64,000 nucleotides of DNA from Planctomycetia bacterium (GCA_015075745.1 JABTTW010000001.1:1364001-1428000), one strand, 5' to 3'; shown: positions 52,885 to 62,344, counted from the stretch's first letter. Program-made: numbers and translations. The notes: generated by a model from the sequence alone, not told the origin.

Positions 52885-54987
52885 TCAACCATGCGGTGCG
52901 GCGACACCCGGCACGGCAAAGAGCGACGAATAAACCCCCGCGCTCTCACCGATGTTGAAGTCTTCGACGTGCCGCAGCCCGGCGGTCATCAGCCGCTCAA
53001 AGAGACTTCGATCGATACTTTGCCAGAATCCGTAGCGCGAGTTTCGCAGGCGCGACATTTCTCCCCAATCGACGTACACATGCCCATAGCCGCGATCGCG
53101 AAGCCACGCGATCAGATCGCCGGACGAAAGATTCGCCGCAGCCTCGGCGAAGGGGTTGCGACTAAATACCACGCAGTAGTCCGCGCCGGCATTGAGATAA
53201 AATCGCCGTGCGTCGGCGACGACGAGGACGCGTCCGCCTTCGGCCGTCAGCTTGTTGATGCGCGGGACATGCGCGTGCGACGGCCACAAACCATCGGTGA
53301 ACCACTCCGTTCCGTCGCCGGCGCGAAGCGCGGCAACCTGGAACAATCCGGCCGAAGTGCCTTCGCGGACGAACATGGAAAAATTGAGCACAGCCGCCAG
53401 AACGACAATGGCGATACCGATCAGGCTCGTCTCCGTCCTGCGAAACAATTCCCATCGGGCCGCGACGATGAGACTCGCGGGCACGATCAGCGTGACGGCG
53501 AATCGCCCGACGAGATGGCTGAAGAAGAGCCACGCGACAACGCCGACGACGATCATCACCCACGCGGCTAAGGCCGGGGCAAACGGCAATCCGCGACCCA
53601 GCATTGCGCGGAGTAGCTGCCCGACGCCGACGATCATCGCCAACAAGATTAGCGGGCCAAACAACTCCGACGAAAGAATCTCCGTGCCAAACCGGCGAAC
53701 CCGCGCGTCCAGCGGCCGATCTTCCGGGGCGGGCAAGTGGCCCTCCGTCCAGCGTGCGGCCCCGTCATCGTCCCAGGCAAGTCCGTTATCCGGAAAGACC
53801 GACCGGGCCAACGGGAACACGGGGTTGTGAGTGTTGACCGTGTTTCTAATCAACCACGGACCGAAGGCGACGAGTACGCCGAGCGCAAAGAGCGACGCGG
53901 CGGCCAGCCTCTTGCCCTTGCACCGGATCAAACGCCAGAGGACGACAAATGCCATCGGCGCCAGGACCACGGCGATGCCGGTGTATTTGCACCCACAGGC
54001 GAACCCGCAGAACAAACCCGTCAGCAGCACCCAGCGAGATGACGCCGCCTCACCGTCCATCCACCAGCGCATGACAGCAGCCAGGCCCAGCGCCGCGTAA
54101 AGCAGTAGGGCGTTCTCCACGTAGGCCACGCCGCACAAGTACGCGACGAATGGACAGGTCGCGGCAAGAACTGCCGCGATGACGCCCACGCTGCTACTCA
54201 ACTGCTTTCCGGCGAGCCAGACGGCGGCGACGGCCAATCCCGCGATGATGAGATTAACCATCTGCGCCGTAATGCCCGCCGACACCGCCTCGCCGTGCAC
54301 GATCATGCTCAACAGGTAGAGCAACTCCACGGCGAAAGGGAAGTTGCTGTAGATGTTGTGCGGCAGAAAACTGATGCGGCCGGCCTCGAAGAACTCCCGC
54401 GGCGCGCCGAGGTGATACTCGAGCACGTCATAACCGTTGCCCTCGGCGGGCCAGAGAATGCCCGGCGGCAGACTGGCGGCCAGAATCGCGATGGCGGCGA
54501 ACGGTGCAACGAGCATCCAGAGCCAGCGGATCGCGCCCGGCGACTCACTCGCATCGGGCTTCGCGCGAGACAACGTGACGATCGGCCAAACGCCGACCGC
54601 AGCGAACACCGACAGAATGGCGAGCCAGAACGCTCGATTCATCAACCCGACCGAACCGAGCCCGAGCATCAGCAGCGCCAGGACGCCAAGCCCGATGCCC
54701 GTCCCACCGATCAATCGCCAACCGGGCCCCGCTGACTTAGGCAGCAAGACCGGCGACAGCGCCCATCCGATGCCAAGCCCGGCAAGTGCAATCAACATCG
54801 CGGGCGGCAAGTGCGCTGCCATCACCACGACCAACGCGGGCGAGCACACGGCGACGATCAGCAGACACGCGGCGAGGGCCAGCGCCAAGATGGTCCGACT
54901 CGGCGCGCAAGCCAGCGCCCCACTGCGAATGTCGCTCGGCGCGTTCAATACGTGGGCCTCGCGGCGGCTTCTTCGTACATCTTGCAA
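52885..54987 (-). CDS. Large membrane glycosyltransferase (GT39/GT83-like)
   Basis: About 700 residues with ten or more transmembrane helices. A PMT-type first external loop contains GYDVLEYHLGAPREFFEAG and NIYSNFPFAVELLYLL. The soluble C-terminal part (about 575-700) holds GRVLVVADARRFYLNAGADY. The fold and loop fit enzymes that move a sugar from a polyprenyl-phosphate donor to a lipid or protein outside. The start is uncertain: TTG 54987 lies inside the end of the rsgA gene, and no later ATG precedes the first helix. It is the last gene of the sigma/anti-sigma/rsgA unit, so expression may be linked to it. Confidence 0.75.
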   Translation of the reverse strand: MQDVRRSRREAHVLNAPSDIRSGALACAPSRTILALALAACLLIVAVCSPALVVVMAAHLPPAMLIALAGLGIGWALSPVLLPKSAGPGWRLIGGTGIGLGVLALLMLGLGSVGLMNRAFWLAILSVFAAVGVWPIVTLSRAKPDASESPGAIRWLWMLVAPFAAIAILAASLPPGILWPAEGNGYDVLEYHLGAPREFFEAGRISFLPHNIYSNFPFAVELLYLLSMIVHGEAVSAGITAQMVNLIIAGLAVAAVWLAGKQLSSSVGVIAAVLAATCPFVAYLCGVAYVENALLLYAALGLAAVMRWWMDGEAASSRWVLLTGLFCGFACGCKYTGIAVVLAPMAFVVLWRLIRCKGKRLAAASLFALGVLVAFGPWLIRNTVNTHNPVFPLARSVFPDNGLAWDDDGAARWTEGHLPAPEDRPLDARVRRFGTEILSSELFGPLILLAMIVGVGQLLRAMLGRGLPFAPALAAWVMIVVGVVAWLFFSHLVGRFAVTLIVPASLIVAARWELFRRTETSLIGIAIVVLAAVLNFSMFVREGTSAGLFQVAALRAGDGTEWFTDGLWPSHAHVPRINKLTAEGGRVLVVADARRFYLNAGADYCVVFSRNPFAEAAANLSSGDLIAWLRDRGYGHVYVDWGEMSRLRNSRYGFWQSIDRSLFERLMTAGLRHVEDFNIGESAGVYSSLFAVPGVAAPHG

Positions 54988-56120
54988 TAACTGTCGTAGC
55001 GCTCCACCGAGATGGCCCCGGACTCGACCGCATCACGGATCGCGCAGTCCGTCTCGTGACTGTGGCTGCAATTGGGATACTTGCATGTCTGAATCAAATC
55101 GCGGAACTCGATGAAGTACGCCTCGATCTCCTCCTTGTCGACGGCGGCGGGGTCGAACTGCCTCATCCCCGGCGTATCGACGATGTACCCTCCGAAACTC
55201 CATCGCAGCAGCCGGGCCGTCGTGGTCGTGTGCTTGCCGCGGCGAAGGTCCGTGAGCGTACCGACCGCCAGATCGAAGCCGGGCTCGATGGTATTGATGA
55301 GCGAACTCTTACCAACACCGCTGGGCCCGACAAACGTGGACGTTGTGCCGACCAGCAATTCTCTAAGCTCATCGATGCCCTTATTCTCCGGCACGCTGGC
55401 GAGGACGACACAGTAGCCGATGCCGCGATAGCGCTGCGCCACCTCTTCGGTCTCGCCGGCCTTGTCGAGGTCGATCTTGTTAATGCACAAGATGGGGCGC
55501 ATTTTCCCCTGATGAATGGCCACGAGATATCGATCGACAAGATGCGGGCGCAGCGGAGGATCGTTCGCTGCGACGACGATGATCGCCTGATCGACATTCG
55601 CGGCGATGACCTGCACACGGCGCTCGTATTGCCGCGAAAGCGTTGTCCGCCGGGGCTGCACGTCTTCAATGACGCCCTCGGGCAAATCGGTATCCTCGCT
55701 CACCGCCCTGGCGGCCTGCTCGCCGGCGACCACGGCGTGGAACATCACTTCGTCGCCCACCGTGATCGGGGCGCGATCGTCGCTCATCCGCGTGCGCAGC
55801 ATGCCGCGCACGGTGCAGGCCCAGCGCTGCCGGCCGTCATCGACCTCCACGAAAAGACCGCGCACCGTCGTGACCACGCCGGTTTGATACTGTGCTTCAG
55901 CCCCGGACTCATCTCGGATGATGATGGTGCGCTTTCGCGAGAGGTCGCCCTTGGCCCGGACGCTCTCGCCCTGCGCCGCATCTTCGGCGACTTCGTCGCC
56001 GCGCTTGGCCTGCCGGGTCCATGACTGCTTGTCGCGGCCGGGTTTGGCGCGATTCTTGCGAAGGTCAATGCGCACCTTTTTGCCGCGCTTGGCGGGTTTT
56101 TCATCGCCCTTTTCACTCAC
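54945..56120 (-). CDS. rsgA: Ribosome small-subunit-dependent GTPase RsgA
   Basis: This 391-residue circularly permuted GTPase has an N-terminal basic extension of about 65 residues and an OB domain (TGVVTTVRGLFVEVDDG). The G domain runs in permuted order: NKIDLDKAG (G4), GPSGVGKSSLIN (G1, about 265-276), DTPGMRQF (G3). A C-terminal zinc finger has CKYPNCSHSHETDC. RsgA matures the 30S subunit. GTG start overlaps the TGA of the anti-sigma gene (GTGA), an unusual partner for rsgA. The 3' end overlaps the glycosyltransferase start region. Confidence 0.95.
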   Translation of the reverse strand: MSEKGDEKPAKRGKKVRIDLRKNRAKPGRDKQSWTRQAKRGDEVAEDAAQGESVRAKGDLSRKRTIIIRDESGAEAQYQTGVVTTVRGLFVEVDDGRQRWACTVRGMLRTRMSDDRAPITVGDEVMFHAVVAGEQAARAVSEDTDLPEGVIEDVQPRRTTLSRQYERRVQVIAANVDQAIIVVAANDPPLRPHLVDRYLVAIHQGKMRPILCINKIDLDKAGETEEVAQRYRGIGYCVVLASVPENKGIDELRELLVGTTSTFVGPSGVGKSSLINTIEPGFDLAVGTLTDLRRGKHTTTTARLLRWSFGGYIVDTPGMRQFDPAAVDKEEIEAYFIEFRDLIQTCKYPNCSHSHETDCAIRDAVESGAISVERYDSYCKMYEEAAARPTY

Positions 56121-57445
56121 GGCTGCGCCTCCGGGGCAAAAGGCTGAGTGCTCGGCTGAGAACTTGCGGGTTGATTGGTAATCGGGCGGATGGTGACGAT
56201 CAGCCGGACCTTTTGTGCGGAGGACTCGGGACGCGATGTGGGAGCAACAGCAGACGCCGTGTCCTTCAGCAAGCCCCTCTTAGGCTCGACGACGTCAACG
56301 ACAACGCCTTGCTCAATAACGTCGACCTCTCGTTCGACGGCGCGGGAAATCGCCTGCTCAACCAAATCAATGTTCTTGTACTCCAGGTCGTAGACGCACT
56401 CGATGCCGCCCTCGATCTCGTCAATGCGAACGGGAGTCAACTGAGCGGCGATTCGGGCAAGCGCCTCTTTCACTTCGGGAGCGTCGTTGCCGGACGATCT
56501 TTCGGCAACGCTGTCCGGCGCTTGTCTGCCGCGCATGTACCGAATGACGTTTTCACGGGCGGGAGAATCGAGCTCGATATAAAGCCGGTGAACCATCAAC
56601 TCCTCACCACCGACTTCGGTCGGCTCCTTCGGGGCGACGTACCGCCACTTGGCGCGCGAAGGCGCGAGGCGAACAGGCGCGGCAGATTCAGTCCGCCCGG
56701 CGAGCGCGGGCGATGCTCCCGTCACCTCCGGCGAAGTCGAAGGACCTGCAACCTGACTGCTCGAATCCTTTTTCATCCCCCCTGCCGCGGCGGGCGGCTG
56801 GAGCATTTCATTCTCCCCGGCGTTCCTGGCCGCATCGGCGAGCAAATCCTCCTGCTTGAGCGACTGCATTGCACGGGACTCATCCCTGAAATCAGCCGAC
56901 CGCGAGGCCTGCTGCAAGGCCATCGGCGCGGCAGGCGTCGCGCCGGTCGGCGGAGGCTTCGTTGCCAGCGCGAGTTGATCCTCCGGCGGCTTTTCTTCGC
57001 GCGACTCTGCTTCGAGCGACGATTGTTCGCGCGGAGCGTCAGCTCGCTCGGCGTCCGCAACGGCGATCGTCGGGCTCTCAGAAGGCGGCTTCGGCAATTC
57101 CGGCCACATCAGCCAGCTCGCCGTGACGATCAGGGCCAGCGACGCTGCGATGGCCAGACCGCGCTGCCAAAGCGGTACCCGCCGCGCCGCCGACTCGCTC
57201 ACAACCGACGCACCCAGCAGCGCCTCGCGCTCCAGCCGCGCCGTTACTTCAGCGGACAAGCCCCTCGGGGCCGCCGCGCGGGGCAGTCCGCCGACCAGCC
57301 TCGCCGCATGACGCAGCTCTTCAAGTAATCGCCGCGCATCGGCATCGCGAGCCAACCACCCTTCCACCTCGGCGCGCGCAGTCTCGCTCAGCTCACCGTC
57401 GATGTAAGCAGACAACTGCTCGTATTGTCGATCATTCGGCGTCAT
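56117..57445 (-). CDS. Transmembrane anti-sigma factor with large external region
   Basis: The 442-residue protein starts with ATG overlapping the sigma gene stop (ATGA). Residues about 1-50 resemble an anti-sigma N-terminal helical domain (YEQLSAYIDGELSETARAEVEGWL) without the HxxxCxxC zinc site. One membrane helix is at about 97-112. The remaining 330 residues are external: a Pro/Ala/Ser/Glu-rich linker, then a folded segment at about 280-400 (HRLYIELDSPARENVIRYM, CVYDLEYKNIDLVEQAI). It should hold the adjacent ECF sigma factor at the membrane until a signal releases it. Confidence 0.82.
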   Translation of the reverse strand: MTPNDRQYEQLSAYIDGELSETARAEVEGWLARDADARRLLEELRHAARLVGGLPRAAAPRGLSAEVTARLEREALLGASVVSESAARRVPLWQRGLAIAASLALIVTASWLMWPELPKPPSESPTIAVADAERADAPREQSSLEAESREEKPPEDQLALATKPPPTGATPAAPMALQQASRSADFRDESRAMQSLKQEDLLADAARNAGENEMLQPPAAAGGMKKDSSSQVAGPSTSPEVTGASPALAGRTESAAPVRLAPSRAKWRYVAPKEPTEVGGEELMVHRLYIELDSPARENVIRYMRGRQAPDSVAERSSGNDAPEVKEALARIAAQLTPVRIDEIEGGIECVYDLEYKNIDLVEQAISRAVEREVDVIEQGVVVDVVEPKRGLLKDTASAVAPTSRPESSAQKVRLIVTIRPITNQPASSQPSTQPFAPEAQP

Positions 57446-58047
57446 GGTTGCTCTGTCGCGCTGAGCATGGGAAGCAGCTTCTCCCGCAGTGCCATTCGGG
57501 CACGATGAAGGCGGGACTTCACCGTACCGGGGGCAATATTCAATATCTCGGCGATCTCGGCGTAATCGAGCGATTCGACGTCACGCAGGACGACAATCGC
57601 CCGGGCGTCGGCGTCCAGCTCATCCATCGCCGCCAGGACCAGCCGATGTTCCTCTCGCTGGCCGGCCTGCATCACAACCGGCGCGTCGGCCGATTCGAGT
57701 TGGGCCCAGCGGCCGCCCTCGTCGAGCCCGCGCATGCGAACGGTCGATGCTCTGCGCCGCCCGCTGAGCACCAGATTGACGGCGATGCGAAACAGCCACG
57801 TGTAAAACCGCGATCGGCCGTCAAACCGGTCCAGCGATTGCAACGCCTTGATCAGCGCCTCCTGCGCGAAATCCTCCGCGTCCGCGGCATTTCCGCACAT
57901 CCGCAGGCACGTGTTGTACACCCGGTCCTGATATCGGGCGACCAATTCACCCTGCGCCGCACCCTCGCCGGCGCGGCATCGCATAAGCAGGATCGACTCG
58001 TCATCCTGCAAATCGGGGCCGGGGCGGGCTGGCGGATAGTCTTTCAT
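57442..58047 (-). CDS. ECF RNA polymerase sigma factor
   Basis: The 201-residue protein has sigma region 2 at about 35-100 (VARYQDRVYNTCLRMCGN, AEDFAQEALIKALQ, YTWLFRIAVNL) and region 4 at about 140-190 (LRDVESLDYAEIAEILNIAPGTVKSRLHRAR). These are all ECF sigma needs to direct RNA polymerase to target promoters. It is first in an operon with the anti-sigma factor, rsgA and probably the glycosyltransferase, each overlapping the next. A possible self-recognised promoter lies directly upstream. Confidence 0.93.
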   Translation of the reverse strand: MKDYPPARPGPDLQDDESILLMRCRAGEGAAQGELVARYQDRVYNTCLRMCGNAADAEDFAQEALIKALQSLDRFDGRSRFYTWLFRIAVNLVLSGRRRASTVRMRGLDEGGRWAQLESADAPVVMQAGQREEHRLVLAAMDELDADARAIVVLRDVESLDYAEIAEILNIAPGTVKSRLHRARMALREKLLPMLSATEQP

Positions 58048-58054
58048 TCACTTG

Positions 58055-58080
58055 GACTCTCAAAATCGCCTGGGAGTTCC
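58055..58080 (-). promoter_or_regulatory. Possible ECF-type autoregulatory promoter
   Basis: Minus strand has GGAAC (58080-58076) and GTC (58057-58055) separated by 18 bp, resembling GGAAC/GTC ECF promoters. The transcript would start about at the sigma ATG (58047), nearly leaderless, which weakens the call. Confidence 0.3.
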
Positions 58081-58184
58081 CGGTTTTAGCCGCATTACAC
58101 CTGTTCAGGCCGCATTTTGCTGATCGCTACCGCGGGGGTCAAACGAGGCGGCGGCAGGCGTTATTTTTCCCTGCCGGCCATGTT

Positions 58185-59240
58185 GTGGTACGATCTACGA
58201 TTGTGTCAGTCGCACTTCCCATCGCCCAAGTGGATATCCGGCCCGATTCGATCGTCGGCCCGCGAGAAATTCGCGCCGTCAGGACGCTCCGCGTCAGCGT
58301 CACCGATCGCTGCAACTTCCGGTGTGTTTATTGCATGCCGGAGGACAAGCTCGACTGGGTGCCCCGCGAGACGCTGCTGAATTTCGAGGAAATCCGCGCG
58401 ATCGCCGCCGCCGCGGTCCGGCATGGCATCACGGCTTTCAAGATCACCGGCGGTGAGCCGCTCGTCCGCCACGATCTTCCCCGGCTCATCGCCATGCTCC
58501 GCGCCCTGTCCGGCGTGACTGAGCTTTCCATGACGACCAACGGCGCGTTGCTGAACGAATACGCCGTCGCGCTGAAGTCCGCCGGCCTCGATCGACTGAC
58601 AGTGAGTCTCGACACGCTGGACCGCGAGCGGTTTCGCGGGATCACGCGCGGGGCGAACATCGACGACGTCTGGCGCGGCATTCGCGCCGCCGTCGCCGCC
58701 GGCTTCAAACATCCGAAGATCAACTGCGTCGCCATGCACGGCATCAACGACGACGAGTACGCAGACTTCGCCCGCTTGACGACCGAGACCGACGTGACCG
58801 TTCGATTCATCGAGTATATGCCGCTGGGCCGCACGGCGCTGGGCGGCGAATACGAGGCGCGATTCATTTCCGAGTCGCAGATTCGCTCGCACATCGAATC
58901 GGCCTTCGGACCGCTGGAGCCGTCCTCCCCCGACTCGGGCCACGGTCCCGCGAAAGTCTGGAAAGTCCACCAGGCGGCTGGGCGCATCGGATTCATCAGC
59001 GCCATGTCCAAGCCGTTCTGTGAGACATGCAATCGACTGCGACTCACCGCCGAGGGGCAACTTCGCAGTTGTCTGTTCGACGGCGGGGAAGTCGAGCTTC
59101 GACCGTTGCTGCGCGGGTCCGCGGGTGGCGGAGATTCGCTCGCCTCCGAGCTGCACGACGCCTTCATCCGCTGCGTCGCCTTCAAGCCTGAAGTGCACTC
59201 TTACTTCGGCACCCGTCAGATGTCCCAGATCGGCGGCTGA
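58185..59240 (+). CDS. moaA: GTP 3',8-cyclase MoaA
   Basis: This 351-residue radical-SAM enzyme performs the first step of molybdenum cofactor synthesis. The AdoMet cluster ligands are Cys43, Cys47 and Cys50 (CNFRCVYC), with GGEPLVR following. The C-terminal cluster has FCETCNRLRLTAEGQLRSC, and the chain ends in the family-typical IGG. The start is GTG 58185; GTG 58203 is also possible. No other moa genes are in the window. It diverges from the ECF sigma operon, with 137 bp between. Confidence 0.95.
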   Translation: MVRSTIVSVALPIAQVDIRPDSIVGPREIRAVRTLRVSVTDRCNFRCVYCMPEDKLDWVPRETLLNFEEIRAIAAAAVRHGITAFKITGGEPLVRHDLPRLIAMLRALSGVTELSMTTNGALLNEYAVALKSAGLDRLTVSLDTLDRERFRGITRGANIDDVWRGIRAAVAAGFKHPKINCVAMHGINDDEYADFARLTTETDVTVRFIEYMPLGRTALGGEYEARFISESQIRSHIESAFGPLEPSSPDSGHGPAKVWKVHQAAGRIGFISAMSKPFCETCNRLRLTAEGQLRSCLFDGGEVELRPLLRGSAGGGDSLASELHDAFIRCVAFKPEVHSYFGTRQMSQIGG

Positions 59241-59371
59241 GTAGATCCCCCCGGATCATGCTGATAAGCCGCTTCGGCCCCCACCCCCCTGGCGGAATTA
59301 CTCTCTTTCTGCCGCGGCGCTCGCCGATGCGCCATTTGACTCGTTCCTGCTCATTGACTCAGGAGATCGGT

Positions 59372-59728
59372 ATGTCTTCCGCTCAATTGCTCAAAGTGTC
59401 GTTGATGGCGCTGGTGGCGATCGCGTTAACCGCGGGAAGCTCGACAGGATCGGCGCCGGCCGTACCGACCTCTCGGCCGGTCATCCGGCTGGTCAACCGA
59501 ACCGATCGCTCGATTCTCGTCTATCTTGACGACAAATTCGTGATACGATGCGAACCCCATCGTACGCAGACCCTGGACTGCGCGACAGAGGGCGAGGTCA
59601 CAGGCATTGGACGCTCGCTGTGCGACACATGGGGTCCGAAGAAGCTGCAACTGAAAAACGGCCAGACCTCGCGCTGGGTGTTCCGTGAAGACTCTACAGC
59701 AGAGACCTCCGCCTCGGCCGCCGAATAG
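59372..59728 (+). CDS. Small exported protein of unknown function
   Basis: The ATG at 59372 has AGGAG six bases upstream (59361-59365). The 118-residue product has an N-terminal hydrophobic signal (about 5-22) followed by TAGSSTGSAPAVPTSRPV. The mature part, with VIRLVNRTDRSILVYLDD and two Cys residues in DKFVIRCEPHRTQTLDC, looks like one small beta-sandwich. No family recognised. It converges on the cytochrome-type gene at 59754. Confidence 0.65.
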   Translation: MSSAQLLKVSLMALVAIALTAGSSTGSAPAVPTSRPVIRLVNRTDRSILVYLDDKFVIRCEPHRTQTLDCATEGEVTGIGRSLCDTWGPKKLQLKNGQTSRWVFREDSTAETSASAAE

Positions 59729-59753
59729 CGCGAAATCCCGCCAGCGATGCGGC

Positions 59754-61553
59754 TTACTCCATCACCGACTCCGCAAAGTCCACGACATCGACCGCATTGA
59801 CCAGATTGTCCGCGTTCATGTCGCCGTGGGCCGGGTTGCAGCCGGGATAGTTGAGGGCGTACGCCGCGGGGTCCAGCACGGCCTCGACAAACGCCTGGAT
59901 ATCCAGACCATTCGCCACGCCGTCGCAGTTCATGTCGCCCCCGCAGGTGTAGGGAATCATTCTCAAGTGAGCGATCGGTGTCATGGCGATGCCACCCGCC
60001 GCGGCAGGGTCGGTCATCTGCCATTGCAGATACACGTCGCACGAATCGACGGCCGCCTGGTCGATCGGCCACTGCCACGTGCCGATGCCTGCGCCATTGC
60101 CGACGCCATCGAGCGTGATCGGCCCGTGCAGCGTCGGACTCACCAGGGCCCCGCCCACCGGCGGACTCGTGGACATCGCAACAAAGGCCTCCGCACCGCC
60201 CAGCGCCGAGGACACGCCGATCTTGAAGTCGATGTTGTTCAGATTCGGCGGGCTGACCGCGATCATGCGCGGCGTGATGCCGCCGCTGCCCGTGACGCCG
60301 ATGCCGGTCTGCGATGGATTCGGCGGGCCTTCCGTATGCAGCCGCGGACGATCAAACGGGAAAGTCTCGGCCGCGACGCGCGGATCGGTCAGGCCGTTTT
60401 GCAGAAAGTTGACGACATTGGGCACCGTCGGCGGAGGCAACCCGATGGGCAGGATCGGCGACTTGTTTTCCGGAAACTGTGCCGCGCCATTGGCATAAAA
60501 CCCGATCACCTGCGGAAGCGTCGTGAACTGACCGTTGTGCATGAATGTGCGTTTCAGACCGACATTGCGCAGGGTCGGCACCTTGAACCTCCCCCGATCG
60601 TTGAACACACCGGTTGTATTCTGTCTGCCTCGGTCTTCGGGCACAGGTCGCAGGCCCAGGTTCTGGAAACTGCTGTTGGTGAAGAGCGGCGGCGTGTGAC
60701 ACACCAGGCACGGTGACGCCTGGAGGGTGTTCCATCCCTGAACCTGTTGCGGCGTCATGGCCGCCCCGTTACCCGCGACGAATGCGTCCCACGGCGTCTG
60801 ATTCGGGACAAGCGTGCGCTCGTAAGTGGCGATGGCGAATGCGATGCGCTCGGCGGTGATGGCGGGATCGCCGAAGGCAGCCGCGAACAAATCGGGATAG
60901 CTCGGGTTCCCGGCGAGCACCGCGGCCATGTCAGCCGGCAGATTCGTCGCCACAATCATCGGCGTGACGATCGCCAATTTGGCCAGCACTTCCGGCCAGT
61001 TTCGCGCGTCGTGCGCCATTTCAACGCTGCTGAGAATCGGGCCGATCGCCTGGCTTTCCAGCGCCCCGTTGTTGGCGATACTCACCAGGCCCGTCGCGGG
61101 ATTCACAAACGTCGTCCGCGCACGACCATCCCAGAAAAGGTCCGGCGCGAACATGGCAAGGATGAAAGAATTCGCCGCGCGCGGCGTGATCTGCGGATTC
61201 AGCCCGAATACCGCGTCACTTAGGTAACGATTGTCGCTGCCGCTGCGAATGACGCCCGGCGAGCCGAAGATGTCGTCCGGTGTATTGATCGTGGCATCGA
61301 CGCCGGCGCTTCGAATGTTGCGGCTGTCCGCGCCAGCAACACTGGACCGATGGCACGTGCCGCAGGAAATCGTATTGTCAGAGGATAATTGCTCGTCCCA
61401 GAACAGAAGCTTGCCCAGAATGCGCTTCTGCTCCGTGATGGGGTTCTCCGGCGGCACCGGCACAGGGGGAAAAGGCTGAGCCACGACGGAGCGCGCAGCT
61501 CCCAATAGCGCGAGGCCGAACACGGCCGCGCAGGCACGGGACGACTTTCTCAT
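59754..61553 (-). CDS. Secreted di-haem cytochrome c peroxidase-like protein with dockerin
   Basis: The 599-residue protein has a signal peptide ending near Ala25. Two haem c sites are visible, CGTCH at 64-68 and CLVCH at 282-286, as in bacterial CcpA/MauG-family peroxidases. ITPRAANSFILAMFAPDLFW and LFWDGRA are typical family segments. After about 390 residues of peroxidase-like sequence come a loop-rich region and a C-terminal dockerin: GDMNCDGVANGLDIQAFVEA and GDMNADNLVNAVDVVDF. It would reduce peroxide or oxidise a partner outside the cell. The ATG at 61553 has GGAG nearby; longer in-frame codons to 61784 lack family similarity. Confidence 0.85.
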   Translation of the reverse strand: MRKSSRACAAVFGLALLGAARSVVAQPFPPVPVPPENPITEQKRILGKLLFWDEQLSSDNTISCGTCHRSSVAGADSRNIRSAGVDATINTPDDIFGSPGVIRSGSDNRYLSDAVFGLNPQITPRAANSFILAMFAPDLFWDGRARTTFVNPATGLVSIANNGALESQAIGPILSSVEMAHDARNWPEVLAKLAIVTPMIVATNLPADMAAVLAGNPSYPDLFAAAFGDPAITAERIAFAIATYERTLVPNQTPWDAFVAGNGAAMTPQQVQGWNTLQASPCLVCHTPPLFTNSSFQNLGLRPVPEDRGRQNTTGVFNDRGRFKVPTLRNVGLKRTFMHNGQFTTLPQVIGFYANGAAQFPENKSPILPIGLPPPTVPNVVNFLQNGLTDPRVAAETFPFDRPRLHTEGPPNPSQTGIGVTGSGGITPRMIAVSPPNLNNIDFKIGVSSALGGAEAFVAMSTSPPVGGALVSPTLHGPITLDGVGNGAGIGTWQWPIDQAAVDSCDVYLQWQMTDPAAAGGIAMTPIAHLRMIPYTCGGDMNCDGVANGLDIQAFVEAVLDPAAYALNYPGCNPAHGDMNADNLVNAVDVVDFAESVME

Positions 61554-61702
61554 CGAACTCCACTCCTCACTCAAAACGGTCGGGCGGCTATGACCCGATC
61601 GGCCCCGGTCTCCCACCATCGCCCGGGACATGACACTCGGCTCCCCATGCGTATCCAAACGCCTCCCGAGTTGGACATATTGCGTTGGGAAACAGCCCTT
61701 TT

Positions 61703-62344
61703 TCAGGCGGGACGGCGGTCCGGCTGGCGAAAATGTTCCCGCCAGCTCTCTGACAGATCCGAAAGGGCCGCCAAACGCCCGCAAAGCACGGGGTCCGGGA
61801 CCGGCTGCGACTTCAGTTGAACCATGCGGGCAATCGACAGGTCAGGGTGGGGATGGCTGATTCGCTCGACGGGGTCCCCCGCCTGAACCGCCCCCGGCTT
61901 AAGAACGCGGAAATAAAAGCCGCTGAACTGGTTCTCAAGAATCCACTTGATAATCCGCTGCTCGCCGAGCTTTCCGGCCAGCTTGAAACAAGGAAGCCTC
62001 GGCTGGGAGACCTGCATCTCCGCGCCGCCGACGCGAAAGACATCGCCGATGCAGACGTCGCTCTCCAGCATCCCCTGCGTCGTGAGATTCTCCCCAAAGG
62101 AAGGCACTTCCAATTCTCGCCCGAGAATCGGCGACCAGTGCGCGTAGTGTTCGTGAGGGTAACAGCAGACCGCCTTATCCGGTCCGCCGTGGGATTTCTC
62201 GTTCGAGACTCGATCGCCCACGAAGCCCAATGGCGTCGCCTCAAGCGGCCCCTCTACCGGGCGGCGATTAATCGACGTGCTGTACTGCTGTCCCCCGCAC
62301 ATGACGATCTGCGGCCGGCCGATGTTCAATGAAACGACGCGCAT
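61703..62344 (-). CDS. MOSC domain protein, YiiM-like
   Basis: This 213-residue protein has the MOSC core with the conserved Cys in QPRLPCFKLAGKLG and the motif FGENLTTQGM. A C-terminal helical 3-alpha segment (HPDLSIARMVQL) marks the YiiM subfamily, which handles molybdenum cofactor or detoxifies N-hydroxylated compounds. The ATG at 62344 has a GGAG eight bases before it; the GTG at 62368 is the alternative. It starts 27 bp after the pepF stop, so the two are likely co-transcribed. The Mo-related moaA lies 2.5 kb away on the other strand. Confidence 0.88.
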   Translation of the reverse strand: MRVVSLNIGRPQIVMCGGQQYSTSINRRPVEGPLEATPLGFVGDRVSNEKSHGGPDKAVCCYPHEHYAHWSPILGRELEVPSFGENLTTQGMLESDVCIGDVFRVGGAEMQVSQPRLPCFKLAGKLGEQRIIKWILENQFSGFYFRVLKPGAVQAGDPVERISHPHPDLSIARMVQLKSQPVPDPVLCGRLAALSDLSESWREHFRQPDRRPA

